Shown here: positions 1 through 8,487 of the stretch, piece after piece
Layout: every line of letters starts with the position of its first letter
Numbering within the stretch: the stretch's first letter is position 1
From: an uncultured Microbacterium sp.
GTDB taxonomy: Bacteria > Actinomycetota > Actinomycetes > Actinomycetales > Microbacteriaceae
Direction: 5' to 3'
Length of the DNA: 64,000 nucleotides
Assembly: GCF_947632095.1 (NCBI RefSeq)
Contig: NZ_CANROA010000008.1
Span: forward strand, 1 to 64,000
The notes under the pieces: model-generated
What the model was told of the DNA's origin: nothing
What the model saw: the letters and a program-made list of their open reading frames with translations, nothing else
The model's database searches: none
Program-made: the position numbers and the translations under genes

Positions 1-69
1 CCCAGCGGGATTCGAACCCGCGTTACCGCCGTGAGAGGGCGGCGTACTAGGCCGCTATACGATGGGGCC
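1..69 (-). tRNA. tRNA-Glu (CTC), cut by window edge
   Basis: Minus-strand cloverleaf identical to the complete copy at 216-291. The 5' G pairs near position 69, the anticodon loop carries CTC, and the T arm with its GGTTCGAATCC core is visible. The last acceptor-stem bases, the discriminator and any CCA lie outside the window, so the gene is partial here. The tandem arrangement suggests a recent duplication or gene-conversion-maintained pair. Confidence 0.95.
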
Positions 70-182
70 AGTCACGCTGCTCGGTGCGATCAGACCGCGA
101 CCGGAGCAGTATCTATTCTCGCACACTCGGCCAGGTGCTCGTGACCACCGGGACCTCGGCACCGCATCCACCCACGAACAAC

Positions 183-210
183 GAAAGCCCCACCCGAGGG
201 TGAGGCTTTC
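183..210 (-). terminator. hairpin after second tRNA-Glu
   Basis: Inverted repeat with a GAAAGCC arm, a CACCC/GGGTG inner stem and a GGCTTTC arm, just downstream (minus strand) of the tRNA-Glu at 216-291. One G-T wobble interrupts the stem. It would end transcription between the two tRNA-Glu genes. Confidence 0.55.
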
Positions 211-215
211 GGATC

Positions 216-291
216 TGGTGACCCCAGCGGGATTCGAACCCGCGTTACCGCCGTGAGAGGGCGGCGTACTAGGCCGCTATACGATGGGGCC
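216..291 (-). tRNA. tRNA-Glu (CTC)
   Basis: Complete minus-strand tRNA. The acceptor stem starts GGCCCCA at 291 and pairs with TGGGGTC, followed by discriminator A and an encoded CCA (216-218). The anticodon is CTC, reading GAG, the dominant Glu codon in this GC-rich genome. The sequence shared with the first copy is identical. A candidate promoter lies upstream around 330-350 (TACTTT-like on the minus strand), but it is weak. Confidence 0.97.
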
Positions 292-421
292 AGATCAGTA
301 CTGTCTTCGGCGCTTTGTTTCCTCCGCGCTGGCGACTCATAAAGTATGACACGAGAATTTCGCTCCGGCCAAATCGAGGCCCTTGTTCCTGCTTCCCGGG
401 CACGTCGCCACGTTCCCGTAG

Positions 422-450
422 TTGCCGTAGAGGTCGGCACGCGCTTGACT
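422..450 (+). promoter_or_regulatory. candidate leaderless promoter of MBL-fold gene
   Basis: TTGCCG (422-427), a 17-nt spacer and TTGACT (445-450), with the ATG only 6 nt further on. This fits a leaderless transcript and supports the start at 457. The -10 box is imperfect. Confidence 0.45.
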
Positions 451-456
451 CTGCAT

Positions 457-1095
457 ATGCGCGTTACGAAGCACGAACATGCCGCCCTCCGCATCGACCA
501 GGCCGGAGAGAGCCTCCTCATCGATCCCGGCTCTTTCACGGGTCCCCTGGAAGACCTCAGCAATGTCGTCGGCCTGGTCATCACGCATGAGCACGCCGAC
601 CACTGGACCCCGGAGCACTTCGACCGGATCCTGCGCCAGGTGCCCGGGCTGCCCATCTACGCCCCCGCTGGCGTCGCCGCCGCTGCCTCGGGATACGACA
701 TAACCGTGGTCCACCCTGGCGATACCGTGACGGTCGGCGCGTTCACACTGCGATTCTTCGGCGGCGATCACGCCGTCATCCACGAATCGCTCCCACTTGT
801 TCAGAATGTCGGAGTTCTCGTGAACGAGCAGCTCTACTACCCGGGAGATTCCTATGCGGTCCCGGAGGGCGTCTCGGTCGACACGCTCGCAGCTCCCCTG
901 GGCGCCCCGTGGCTGAAGATCGGCGACGCGATGGACTTCGTGCTCGCCGTGCAACCGAAGCGCGCCTTCGGAACGCACGACATGACCCTGTCGACGATCG
1001 GTCGCAATATGCACCGGCAACGCCTGCAGTGGGCCACCGAGCAGAACGGCGGCGAGTTCTTCGAGCTGGACCCGGGCGACACGCTCGATATCTGA
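457..1095 (+). CDS. MBL-fold metal-dependent hydrolase (UlaG-like)
   Basis: A 212-residue cytosolic protein of the metallo-beta-lactamase superfamily. The metal motif HEHADH is at residues 44-49, with further ligands at GDH (103-105), Asp131 in PGDS and His174 in GTHD. The layout resembles UlaG-like L-ascorbate-6-phosphate lactonase or small Zn-dependent hydrolases, but no sugar operon is nearby, so the substrate is unknown. A longer reading from 346 is open, but its N-terminal 37 residues look non-coding and a leaderless promoter sits just before the ATG at 457. The gene is convergent with pepN, with 21 bases between the stops. Confidence 0.85.
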   Translation: MRVTKHEHAALRIDQAGESLLIDPGSFTGPLEDLSNVVGLVITHEHADHWTPEHFDRILRQVPGLPIYAPAGVAAAASGYDITVVHPGDTVTVGAFTLRFFGGDHAVIHESLPLVQNVGVLVNEQLYYPGDSYAVPEGVSVDTLAAPLGAPWLKIGDAMDFVLAVQPKRAFGTHDMTLSTIGRNMHRQRLQWATEQNGGEFFELDPGDTLDI

Positions 1096-1116
1096 GCGCG
1101 CCGCCCGGCGACGCGC

Positions 1117-3594
1117 CTACTGGGCCGCGCGCACCCGCAGATCGCGGGCGAGGTGGTCGCGCTGCTCGATCACGAGACGGCGCAGCGATCGTGGCGCATC
1201 GTCGTTCTCGGCCAGCCAGGTGTCGACGAGCGTCAGGTCGTCGGATGCCGGGAATAGCCCGACGACGAGGCGACGCGCGATCTCGATGCTCCGCTGCGCC
1301 CACGCGTCGCGGATGCGCTCGAAGTAGCCCGCGTCGAGGTCGGCGATGAGATCGCGGCGCCCTCCGGCGCGCACACCGCTCATCGTCGCGCTGAGGTGAT
1401 CGTTCGTGAGGGTGAGGTCCTGCCACGCCGCGTGCCATCCGACGGTGCGGGACTCGACCGTCGGCTTCGCCCAGAGCGCCGCGAGCGAGGCAGTGCGGCC
1501 GCTGGCGGTGTCGTCGCGCTCGAGCTCGGCGCTGATGTCGTCACCGGTCGCGTGCCCGGTGGTGCGCAGCGCGGTCAGCAGCGCCCAGCGCAGGTCGGGA
1601 TCCAGCGGGAGGCCCGCAGGCGCGTCGCCTGCAAGAAGACCGCGAACGTCGTCGACGCGGGAGTCATCGTGAGCGGATGCCGCGGCGAAGGCGCGTGCCC
1701 AGGCGATCTGCGTGTCGCCACCGGCGGCAGCGGCCTGCAGAGCCGCCCAGGTCGTCTCCACCCATCTCCGCCGCTGCGCCGACCGAGCTTCACTCGGGAC
1801 GTAGTGGCCGATCGTATAGGCGGCATTGGCGATCACGCCGGTCAGCAGACCCACGTTGGCTTCGGCCGGCGCGTGAACCGCGACGATCGCGAGGTAGCGT
1901 TCGGACGGGAGCTCACCATCGCGGGTCGCATTCCACAGCGACGACCAGACGAGCGCACGCGGCAGCGGCTCCAATGTCGACAGCGCCTGCTCCGCGGCAT
2001 CCACAGAACGGGCATCGAGGCGCGCCTTCGCGTACGTGAGGTCGTCGTCGTTGAGCAGCACGAGGTCCGCGTCGGCGAGGTCGACCGGAGTCTCGCCGTC
2101 GAGGATGTCGAGCTCGGCCTGATCCGTGCGCACCAGTCGTCCCTCGACGAGGCCGTAGAGTCCGACCCGCAACCGGTGCGGACGCGGATCGCTCTGCACC
2201 AGCATCCGCGCGCCGTCAGGCGCTGTCTCGAGAGACAGCGTCGACATGCCGCTCGTCTCGAGCCACGCGCGAGACCACGCGCGCAGGTCCCGCCCGGAGA
2301 CCGCCTCGAGCTGCACGAGCAGGTCGTCGAGCGTCGTGTTGCCGTAGGCATGGGCTGCGAAGTAGCGGCGCGCACCCTCGAAGAAATGCTCCTCGCCGAC
2401 GAACGCGACGAGCTGCTTGAGCACCGAGGCGCCCTTGGCATAGGTGATGCCGTCGAAGTTCAGCTTCGCCGCTTCGAGGTCGGCGATGTCGGCGACGATC
2501 GGATGCGTCGTCGGAAGCTGGTCCTGCTGATACGCCCAGGCTTTGCGATTCGCGGCGAAACGCTCCCACGCATCCGTGTACCGGGTCGCGGCGAACGACG
2601 CGTGCGAGCCCATGTAGTCGGCGAACGACTCCTTGAGCCACAGGTCGTCCCACCAGCGCATCGTCACGAGGTCGCCGAACCACATGTGGGCCATCTCATG
2701 CAGGATCGTGTTCGCCCTGCTCCCCCGCTGCGCGTCGGTCGCGGTGCCGCGCACGAGGTACGACTCGGTGAAGGTAACCAGGCCCGGGTTCTCCATCGCG
2801 CCGAGGTTGTACTCGGGCACAAAGATCTGGTCGTACTTGCCCCACGGGTAGGGGAACGCGTACGCGTCGCTGAAGAAGTCCAGCCCCTGCTTCGTGACCT
2901 CGATCACGTCATCGGCCTCGAGGAACGCCGACAGCGATGGGCGGCAGAGCAAACCGAGCGCGATCGTCTGCTCCCCGCGCGTCCATTCCGCATCGACCCG
3001 GTGATAGGGACCGGCGGCCACGGAGGTGATGTAGCTCGACAGCGGGAGCGTGGGCGCGAACTCCACGGTCTGCGCCTCTCCGAGCAGGGCGACGTCGACA
3101 GGGCTCTGATTCGACAGGACGTGCCATCCGGCCGGCGCGTGCACGACGAATGTGTACGACGCCTTCATATCCGGCTGCTCGAAGCACGCCATGACGCGCC
3201 GCGAGTCGGCGGGCTCGTACTGCGTGTAGAGATAGGTCTCACCATCGACCGGGTCGACGAATCGGTGCAGGCCCTCGCCCGAGCGGCTGTATGCGCCCAC
3301 CGCGTCGATCACGACGGTGTTCGACGCGGTGAGACCGGACACGCGCACGCGGGCTCCGTCCCAGTCGACGGGGCGCGCCGCGCCGTTGACCGTGACCGAT
3401 TCCACGGCCTCACCGATGAAGTCGATCCACGTGGTATCCGTCGTCGCATCGAAGGCGAGCGTCGTCGTGCTGCGGAACCCGGTCCGCTCGGGGTCACGCG
3501 CCGAACGGAGGTCCAGTTCGACCCGGATGCTGTGAACGGTGACCGACGCGGATCGCGCGGCGGTCTCTTCGCGAGAGAGATTGGCAGAGCTCAT
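1117..3594 (-). CDS. pepN: aminopeptidase N (M1 family)
   Basis: An 825-residue zinc metallopeptidase that removes N-terminal amino acids from peptides in the cytoplasm. The exopeptidase motif GAMEN is at 265-269, the zinc motif HEMAH at 299-303, and the third ligand is Glu322 in KESFADY, the normal M1 spacing. The N-terminal beta domain and the long helical ERAP1-like C-terminal half are both present, and the length matches actinobacterial PepN (about 830-860). No signal peptide is seen. It is a single-gene unit read toward the MBL-fold gene. Confidence 0.97.
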   Translation of the reverse strand: MSSANLSREETAARSASVTVHSIRVELDLRSARDPERTGFRSTTTLAFDATTDTTWIDFIGEAVESVTVNGAARPVDWDGARVRVSGLTASNTVVIDAVGAYSRSGEGLHRFVDPVDGETYLYTQYEPADSRRVMACFEQPDMKASYTFVVHAPAGWHVLSNQSPVDVALLGEAQTVEFAPTLPLSSYITSVAAGPYHRVDAEWTRGEQTIALGLLCRPSLSAFLEADDVIEVTKQGLDFFSDAYAFPYPWGKYDQIFVPEYNLGAMENPGLVTFTESYLVRGTATDAQRGSRANTILHEMAHMWFGDLVTMRWWDDLWLKESFADYMGSHASFAATRYTDAWERFAANRKAWAYQQDQLPTTHPIVADIADLEAAKLNFDGITYAKGASVLKQLVAFVGEEHFFEGARRYFAAHAYGNTTLDDLLVQLEAVSGRDLRAWSRAWLETSGMSTLSLETAPDGARMLVQSDPRPHRLRVGLYGLVEGRLVRTDQAELDILDGETPVDLADADLVLLNDDDLTYAKARLDARSVDAAEQALSTLEPLPRALVWSSLWNATRDGELPSERYLAIVAVHAPAEANVGLLTGVIANAAYTIGHYVPSEARSAQRRRWVETTWAALQAAAAGGDTQIAWARAFAAASAHDDSRVDDVRGLLAGDAPAGLPLDPDLRWALLTALRTTGHATGDDISAELERDDTASGRTASLAALWAKPTVESRTVGWHAAWQDLTLTNDHLSATMSGVRAGGRRDLIADLDAGYFERIRDAWAQRSIEIARRLVVGLFPASDDLTLVDTWLAENDDAPRSLRRLVIEQRDHLARDLRVRAAQ

Positions 3595-3885
3595 GACCCC
3601 ATCGTTTCATGAGCGGATGCCGTCTCCAGGGAACCATTCACCCTCGGATCGGTTAGGCTGAACCCGTTACACGATGACGGCCGGGCTCTCCGGACGTTCA
3701 TCGGCCCGAATGCCGTCGAGGCATGGTGGCCGCTTTCCATTCCTCCCTCATCTACCTCACCTTCTCCGGGCTCGATACGCCGCACATATTGCCGCTCCCC
3801 GAAGAACCCCCAAGCTGCCGTGGCGCGATGTCGTCACGGCGAACCGGATCGACGATCGATCCACGAACACCGAAGGAAACACAGC
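3595..3885. promoter_or_regulatory. divergent promoter region and csp leader
   Basis: This 291-base gap carries no credible coding sequence. A TAGGCT box at 3653-3658 on the plus strand would give the cold-shock gene a 5' leader of about 220 nt, the kind of long leader that cspA-type mRNAs use for temperature control. A good ribosome site (GAAGGAA) lies just before the csp ATG. The pepN promoter must lie in the left part, but I cannot place it with confidence. Confidence 0.4.
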
Positions 3886-4089
3886 ATGGCCACTGGCACT
3901 GTCAAATGGTTCAACTCCGACAAGGGCTACGGCTTCATCGCTCCCGATGACGGCTCCGCAGATGTCTTCGCGCACTTCAGCGCGATCCAGGGCAGCGGAC
4001 ACCGCAACCTCGAGGAAGCGCAGAAGGTCGAGTTCGACACGGAGCAGGGACCCAAGGGCCCCCAGGCGACGAACATCCGTTCGCTCTGA
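3886..4089 (+). CDS. cold-shock protein (CspA family)
   Basis: A 67-residue OB-fold RNA/ssDNA chaperone. The RNP1 motif KGYGFI spans residues 13-18 and the RNP2-like VFAHF lies at 27-31; the length is canonical. The ATG at 3886 is preceded by GAAGGAA; an upstream in-frame ATG at 3820 would add 22 non-homologous residues and is rejected. The gene stands alone, with a long leader and its own strong terminator. Cold induction through the leader is an inference. Confidence 0.96.
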   Translation: MATGTVKWFNSDKGYGFIAPDDGSADVFAHFSAIQGSGHRNLEEAQKVEFDTEQGPKGPQATNIRSL

Positions 4090-4100
4090 TCTGAGCTTCG

Positions 4101-4134
4101 AGGCCCGGTTCCGCATCATGCGGAGCCGGGCCTT
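4101..4134 (+). terminator. terminator of cold-shock gene
   Basis: Near-perfect hairpin: AGGCCCGG, TCCGCAT, short loop, ATGCGGA, CCGGGCCTT, followed by T-rich sequence. It lies between the cold-shock gene and the convergent topoisomerase gene, so it probably serves both. Confidence 0.8.
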
Positions 4135-4145
4135 CGCTTTCCCCC

Positions 4146-5120
4146 TCAGCGCTGTCGAAGCAGCCGCAGCACGCACTGCTCCTCGACGCTGAGATAGGCC
4201 TTCGGCGTCATCCGGCTCATAGCGTGCCGCAGGCGCGCAATCGTGCTGCTGTCCTCGAAGGCGGCGAGAACGCGCGGATCGATATATGACTCCTGCGTGA
4301 CCGCGGGAGTGTTCCCCAGTCGCTCCGCCACACCCGTCACGATATCGCGGAGATTCGTCTGGTCGTCGCCGCTTTCAGCCGCCAGCATCGCGGATGCCGT
4401 CAGCAGGGTCCCGCCCCACGTGCGGAAGTCTTTCGCCGAGAACTCTTCGCCCATGTGTCTCTTCACATATGCGTTGACGCGCCTGCTGTCGATGTCGTGG
4501 AGGTTCCCGTCGTCGTCGAAGAACCGGAAGAGCTCGTATCCCGGCATCTCCTGGAGCTGTTCGACGACGCGTACGATGCGCGGGTCCCGCACGCTCTTGA
4601 TATGGCGCCTCCCGTTCTTACCGATGAAATCGAACGTCACCGTGCCCGCAGCGATCCGCGTGTGCTTGCGACGGAGCGTGGTGACGCCGTAATGCCGGTG
4701 CTTCCGGGCGTATTCGGCGCCTCCGACGCGGAAGAACTCCTGATCGATCAGCGCGACGATGCAGGCGATGACCCTGTCCTCTCCCAGCCGGCGCCGTCGA
4801 AGATCGTGGTCGACCTGTTTGCGCAGCCGCGGCAGGCGTTGCGCGAACCGCAGCACCCGGGCGTACTTCGCCTTCTCCTGCTTCCGCCAATGCGCCGGGC
4901 TGTAGATCGCCTGGGTCCGTCCCGCTGCGTCCACACCGCGCGCCAACACCGCGGAGCGGGAAGTCCGCGCTATCTCGACGTCGGTCCACGCAGGAGGGAT
5001 GGCGAGGGCGTTCAACCGCGCGATTTCGCGAGCCCGCGTGATCTTCCGCCGACCATCCCAGTAGACCGGCGAGCCGTCGACCATGTGCCGTGACAGAGGC
5101 AGCCGGCGCGGCGCGCTCAT
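4146..5120 (-). CDS. DNA topoisomerase IB
   Basis: A 324-residue poxvirus-type topoisomerase IB that relaxes supercoils through a 3'-phosphotyrosyl intermediate. Catalytic Tyr279 (ESYIDP), Arg233 in KDFRTWGG, the R/H/K-rich ARKHRHYG segment near 138-145 and a Lys near 168 are visible. Asn270 in GNTPAV occupies the place of the vaccinia active-site His, as in many bacterial homologues. The N-terminal beta domain (roughly 1-80) and C-terminal catalytic domain are intact. Its start overlaps the stop of an upstream small gene by four bases (ATGA), so the two are probably co-translated. Confidence 0.93.
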   Translation of the reverse strand: MSAPRRLPLSRHMVDGSPVYWDGRRKITRAREIARLNALAIPPAWTDVEIARTSRSAVLARGVDAAGRTQAIYSPAHWRKQEKAKYARVLRFAQRLPRLRKQVDHDLRRRRLGEDRVIACIVALIDQEFFRVGGAEYARKHRHYGVTTLRRKHTRIAAGTVTFDFIGKNGRRHIKSVRDPRIVRVVEQLQEMPGYELFRFFDDDGNLHDIDSRRVNAYVKRHMGEEFSAKDFRTWGGTLLTASAMLAAESGDDQTNLRDIVTGVAERLGNTPAVTQESYIDPRVLAAFEDSSTIARLRHAMSRMTPKAYLSVEEQCVLRLLRQR

Positions 5121-5392
5121 CGCGTCGCTTCCAGACGCTGAGACCCCCGCCCACCGGACGGGTTCCCGTCACGACAGATCACTGCCGCAGCGGCGACTTT
5201 CTCCCGCAGTTCGATTGCGTCGGCCACCACACTCATCTCCGACAGATCTGCTCCTCGCCGCTTGTCCTCTGAAAGCGTCGAGATCGCCGAGTTCCAGCGC
5301 ATGTGCTCGAAGCGGGCCTCCATGGATGCCGCATCACTGACGTCCGTGATCGAGCCGGTGCTGGTCGCGGCCCGGGTGGTCTCTCCGCTCAC
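5117..5392 (-). CDS. small hypothetical protein coupled to topoisomerase IB
   Basis: No family recognised. From a GTG at 5392 it encodes 91 residues; an internal ATG at 5323 would give 68. Codons 5392-5323 end mostly in G or C, which favours the longer form, but neither start has a clear ribosome site. The product is soluble, charged and predicted mostly helical, without Cys or membrane segments in its core. The stop overlaps the topoisomerase start (ATGA), which is the best evidence that it is a real gene and part of that operon. The C-terminal third has weaker codon bias. Confidence 0.5.
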   Translation of the reverse strand: MSGETTRAATSTGSITDVSDAASMEARFEHMRWNSAISTLSEDKRRGADLSEMSVVADAIELREKVAAAAVICRDGNPSGGRGSQRLEATR

Positions 5393-5431
5393 CTCGGTTG
5401 GAGGGAGAGGAACGCCACGTCCGGATACGAC

Positions 5432-5458
5432 AAAACCCCCGGATGAACCGGGGGTTTT
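5432..5458 (-). terminator. terminator of tRNA-Gln
   Basis: Perfect AAAACCCCCGG / CCGGGGGTTTT hairpin with a 5-base loop, immediately downstream (minus strand) of tRNA-Gln. The symmetric A and T flanks make it work in either direction. Confidence 0.85.
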
Positions 5459-5463
5459 CTCTG

Positions 5464-5535
5464 CTGGGGTACCTGGACTCGAACCAAGAATGGCGGTACC
5501 AGAAACCGCTGTGTTGCCAATTACACCATACCCCA
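5464..5535 (-). tRNA. tRNA-Gln (CTG)
   Basis: Minus-strand cloverleaf of 72 nt. The acceptor TGGGGTA pairs with TACCCCA, the discriminator is G, and the anticodon stem GCGGT/ACCGC holds CTG. CCA is not encoded. It reads CAG. Actinobacteria generally lack GlnRS and charge this tRNA with Glu through GltX, followed by GatCAB amidation, so the gltX gene 0.7 kb away probably encodes its synthetase. Confidence 0.96.
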
Positions 5536-5628
5536 TGGGCGGGAACTGCGCCCCGCACCGAGATATAACTTTACCTGACATCCGCCATCCCTCCAAAACG
5601 TGGCGCACCTCCCGGGCGAGTCGAGGTC

Positions 5629-6129
5629 TCAGACCTCGACTCGACGCCCGGACTGCCCCGCTTCGATCCAGGAATCCAGGGCATATCCCTGCTCCTGGGC
5701 GGTCGCCAGATAATCCGTCTTCCGGGCGGCATCCATGTGAGGCTCACGGCTGAGCAGCCACAGATACTTGTGATCCGGCGTGCCCACGAGCGCGTGACGA
5801 TACTCGGGATCGATGCGGAGCACCCAGTAGTCGGCCTTCGTGAAGGGGATCCACCGCAGACCCTCGGGGAGGAATGTCACCTGAAGGCGGCCCGGATGCT
5901 CCTCATCGGGAACCGCGTGACCCAGCGCCTGGGTCGGCTTGCCGTCTTCATCATGACAGCGGTTGTCGACGGTGACAGTGCCGTCGTCGTTCAACGAATA
6001 TTCGGCTGTCACATTGGTGGCCGCGTCGTCCTCATAGCGCAACGGCAGACGGCCGATCTCGTACCAGAGACCGAGATAGCGCTCCAGATCGAGACTCTCT
6101 ACCGATCGAACGTTGTTGTCCTCAGACAT
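5629..6129 (-). CDS. lipocalin family protein (Blc-like)
   Basis: A 166-residue bacterial lipocalin, a small beta-barrel that binds hydrophobic ligands. The signature GLWYEIGR lies at 20-26 near the N-terminus, and the tail carries repeated W/Y/L barrel strands. The ATG at 6129 is chosen because GAGGAGGA lies just upstream; an earlier ATG at 6174 adds 15 residues without homology. There is no lipobox or signal peptide, so unlike E. coli Blc it should be cytosolic. It lies downstream of gltX in the same direction. Confidence 0.85.
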   Translation of the reverse strand: MSEDNNVRSVESLDLERYLGLWYEIGRLPLRYEDDAATNVTAEYSLNDDGTVTVDNRCHDEDGKPTQALGHAVPDEEHPGRLQVTFLPEGLRWIPFTKADYWVLRIDPEYRHALVGTPDHKYLWLLSREPHMDAARKTDYLATAQEQGYALDSWIEAGQSGRRVEV

Positions 6130-6142
6130 TGATCCTCCTCGC

Positions 6143-6175
6143 CTTGTCCGCCCCACGATAAACGGGACGGACAAG
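6143..6175 (-). terminator. possible gltX terminator
   Basis: CTTGTCCG / CGGACAAG arms around a 17-base loop between gltX and the lipocalin gene. There is no clear T-tract, so it may instead be an mRNA-stabilising stem. Confidence 0.35.
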
Positions 6176-6192
6176 AACGCGAAGGGGGTTGC

Positions 6193-7698
6193 TTACGCGG
6201 CGAGATGCTGCGACAGCGCACGCAGGCGGCGCAACGACTCTTCCTTGCCGAGCAGCTCCATCGACTCGAACAGCGGGGGCGAAACGCGCCGACCGGTGAT
6301 CGCAACCCGCGGCGGGCCGTAGGCCACACGCGGCTTCAGCTCGAGGTTCTCGATGAGAGCCGCAGAGAGCGCGTTCTGGATGTTCTCCGTCGTGAAGGCC
6401 TCAACCGGCTCGAGGGCCGCCACACAGGCATCCAGCACCTCGGCGCCGTTCGCGGGAACGCCCTTCAGAGCATCCGCGTCGTAGGAGACCTCATCGACGA
6501 ACAGGAAACCGAGCATGCCGGGCACGTCACCGAGCAACTGAACGCGCTCCTGAACCAGCGGCGCAGCACGGAAGGCGAGCACGAGCTGCTCGTGCGTGGG
6601 CTCGTCGAACAGACCGGCTGCTGCGAGGTAGGGCAGGATCCGCTCCGCGAAGTCCTTCTCCCCCAGCATCCGGATGTGGTCGCCGTTGATCGACTCGGCC
6701 TTCTTCTGATCGAAGCGGGCCGGGTTCGGGTTGACGTTCTCGATGTCGAACGCCGCGATGAACTCGTCGAGGGAGAACACGTCCTGATCGGCCGAGAGCG
6801 ACCACCCCAGGAGCGCGAGGTAGTTGAGCAGACCCTCGTGGATGAAACCGCGCTCGCGGTGCAGGAACAGGTCGGCCTGCGGATCGCGCTTCGACAGCTT
6901 CTTGTTGCCGGTCTCGCCCAGCACCAGCGGCATGTGCGCGAAGCGGGGCACGAACGTCGTGACGCCGGCCTCGATCAGTGCCGCGTACAGCGCGAGCTGG
7001 CGCGCCGTCGACGGCATGAGGTCCTCGCCGCGCAGCACGTGGGTGATGCCCATCAGTGCATCGTCGACGGGGTTCACGAACGTGTACAGCGGGATGCCGT
7101 TGGGGCGCACGACCACGAAGTCCGGGAAGGAGCCCGCGGGGAAGGTGACCTCGCCGCGGACCAGGTCGACGTAGGTGAGGTCCTCGTCGGGCACGCGCAG
7201 GCGCAGCGCCGGCTGACGCCCCTCGGCCCGGAACGCGGCCTTCTGCTCATCGGTCAGATCGCGGTCGTAGTTGTCGTAGCCGAGCTGCTTGGCGCGGCCG
7301 GCGGCCTCGTTGCGCGCGTCGATCTCCTCAGCGGTCGAGTAGCTCTCGTACAGAGCTCCCGTCGTTATGAGCTTGTCGATGACGCCGCGGTAGATGTCGT
7401 GACGCTCGGACTGGCGGTACGGCGCGTGCGGGCCGCCCACCTCAACGCCCTCGTCCCAGTCGATCTTCAGCCAGGTGAGCGCGTCGACGAGCTGCCGGAA
7501 GCTCTCCTCGCTGTCGCGTGCGGCATCGGTGTCCTCGATGCGGAACACGAGCTTGCCGCCGTTGTGCCGGGCGTAGGCCCAGTTGAACAGCGCCGTGCGG
7601 ACCATGCCGACGTGCGGCAGACCGGTCGGAGACGGGCAGAAGCGGACGCGGACATCGGATCCCGACGCGGTCGTGGTGAGGGGGTGCGGAGTAGCCAT
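6193..7698 (-). CDS. gltX: glutamate-tRNA ligase
   Basis: A 501-residue class I aminoacyl-tRNA synthetase. The HIGH-type motif appears as HVGM at 29-32 after CPSPTG, and the KMSKS loop as KLSKRD near 265-270; length and C-terminal anticodon-binding helices are normal. It charges tRNA-Glu with glutamate, and in an organism without GlnRS also tRNA-Gln. Two tRNA-Glu genes and one tRNA-Gln gene lie within 7 kb. A TAGGAT box ends 9 nt before the ATG, with GAGGGG in between. Confidence 0.98.
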   Translation of the reverse strand: MATPHPLTTTASGSDVRVRFCPSPTGLPHVGMVRTALFNWAYARHNGGKLVFRIEDTDAARDSEESFRQLVDALTWLKIDWDEGVEVGGPHAPYRQSERHDIYRGVIDKLITTGALYESYSTAEEIDARNEAAGRAKQLGYDNYDRDLTDEQKAAFRAEGRQPALRLRVPDEDLTYVDLVRGEVTFPAGSFPDFVVVRPNGIPLYTFVNPVDDALMGITHVLRGEDLMPSTARQLALYAALIEAGVTTFVPRFAHMPLVLGETGNKKLSKRDPQADLFLHRERGFIHEGLLNYLALLGWSLSADQDVFSLDEFIAAFDIENVNPNPARFDQKKAESINGDHIRMLGEKDFAERILPYLAAAGLFDEPTHEQLVLAFRAAPLVQERVQLLGDVPGMLGFLFVDEVSYDADALKGVPANGAEVLDACVAALEPVEAFTTENIQNALSAALIENLELKPRVAYGPPRVAITGRRVSPPLFESMELLGKEESLRRLRALSQHLAA

Positions 7699-7710
7699 AT
7701 CCCCTCAATC

Positions 7711-8487
7711 CTACGCGGAGCTCCTCCGCTGCACAGCGATTGCCGCCACGTGCTCGAGTGCGATCGTCCCGGCGTCGTCGTAACGAGCGGAGACGGTGTC
7801 AAACGCAGCGCGGAAACGGATACGCGCCGAGCCGTCGAGGAGCTGGTAGAACCCGCCCGCCGAAGCCACACCGCCCTCCACGGACGCCCATAGCATCTCG
7901 GGGGACGCGCGCCAAATCCGTTCCTCTTCCGTCACGGAGACGGTGGCCCACCCGGCGGCCCGCAGCATCGATGCGAACCCCTCGGCTGTGCGTTCGAAAT
8001 CCTTTTCCGGCGGCAGTCGTCCGCCCGTTGCACGAGGCAGCGCCGACTCCTCGACCACCTCGCCCCAGAACCAGGACGGGGAGCGGGTCCAAATACTCGC
8101 AGCAACGACGCCGGCGGGCGCCGCGACCCGCAGCAACTCCGCAGCGGAACGCCGCGGGTCATCGACATGGTTCAGCACGAAGTTCGCCGTCACCGCTGCG
8201 AACGACGCATCCGCGAACGGGAGGCCCGGCAGTGCTGCGTCGACGAGGGAGAGACGCGGATGCCGATGCCCCGCGACCACGCGCATCGACGACTCCGGCT
8301 CCGCGGCCGTCGCAGACCACCCGTGCGCGGACAGCCGTGCGGCGAGTTCCCCGATCCCCGCCCCGACATCCAGCGCCGGACGGCCACGACCCGCACCGAG
8401 CTCCTCGACGATGGACTCAATCGTGCCGGCGCAAAGCTCCGCATAGGACGCCGCATAGGCGCGACCCGTCCCCTCCCAGGCGGTCAT
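7711..8487 (-). CDS. class I SAM-dependent methyltransferase
   Basis: A 258-residue methyltransferase of the UbiE/Methyltransf_11 type. SAM motif I is LDVGAGIGE (39-47), with an acidic post-I residue in AAEPESS and a motif IV-like stretch before LNHVDD. The substrate cannot be read from sequence. The start at 8487 overlaps the stop of the upstream MFS gene (ATGA at 8484-8487), so the two are translationally coupled. A much longer open frame reaching 9300 is a shadow inside the MFS gene. Confidence 0.87.
   Translation of the reverse strand: MTAWEGTGRAYAASYAELCAGTIESIVEELGAGRGRPALDVGAGIGELAARLSAHGWSATAAEPESSMRVVAGHRHPRLSLVDAALPGLPFADASFAAVTANFVLNHVDDPRRSAAELLRVAAPAGVVAASIWTRSPSWFWGEVVEESALPRATGGRLPPEKDFERTAEGFASMLRAAGWATVSVTEEERIWRASPEMLWASVEGGVASAGGFYQLLDGSARIRFRAAFDTVSARYDDAGTIALEHVAAIAVQRRSSA

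Noticed and set aside
1396..3612. 738-residue open frame antisense to pepN
   Set aside because: Shadow of the GC-rich pepN codons; Arg/Gly/Val-rich with no domain, while the other strand has clear M1 motifs.
3674..4192. 172-residue frame overlapping the cold-shock gene
   Set aside because: Out of frame with the clear Csp; no homology and it runs through a terminator.
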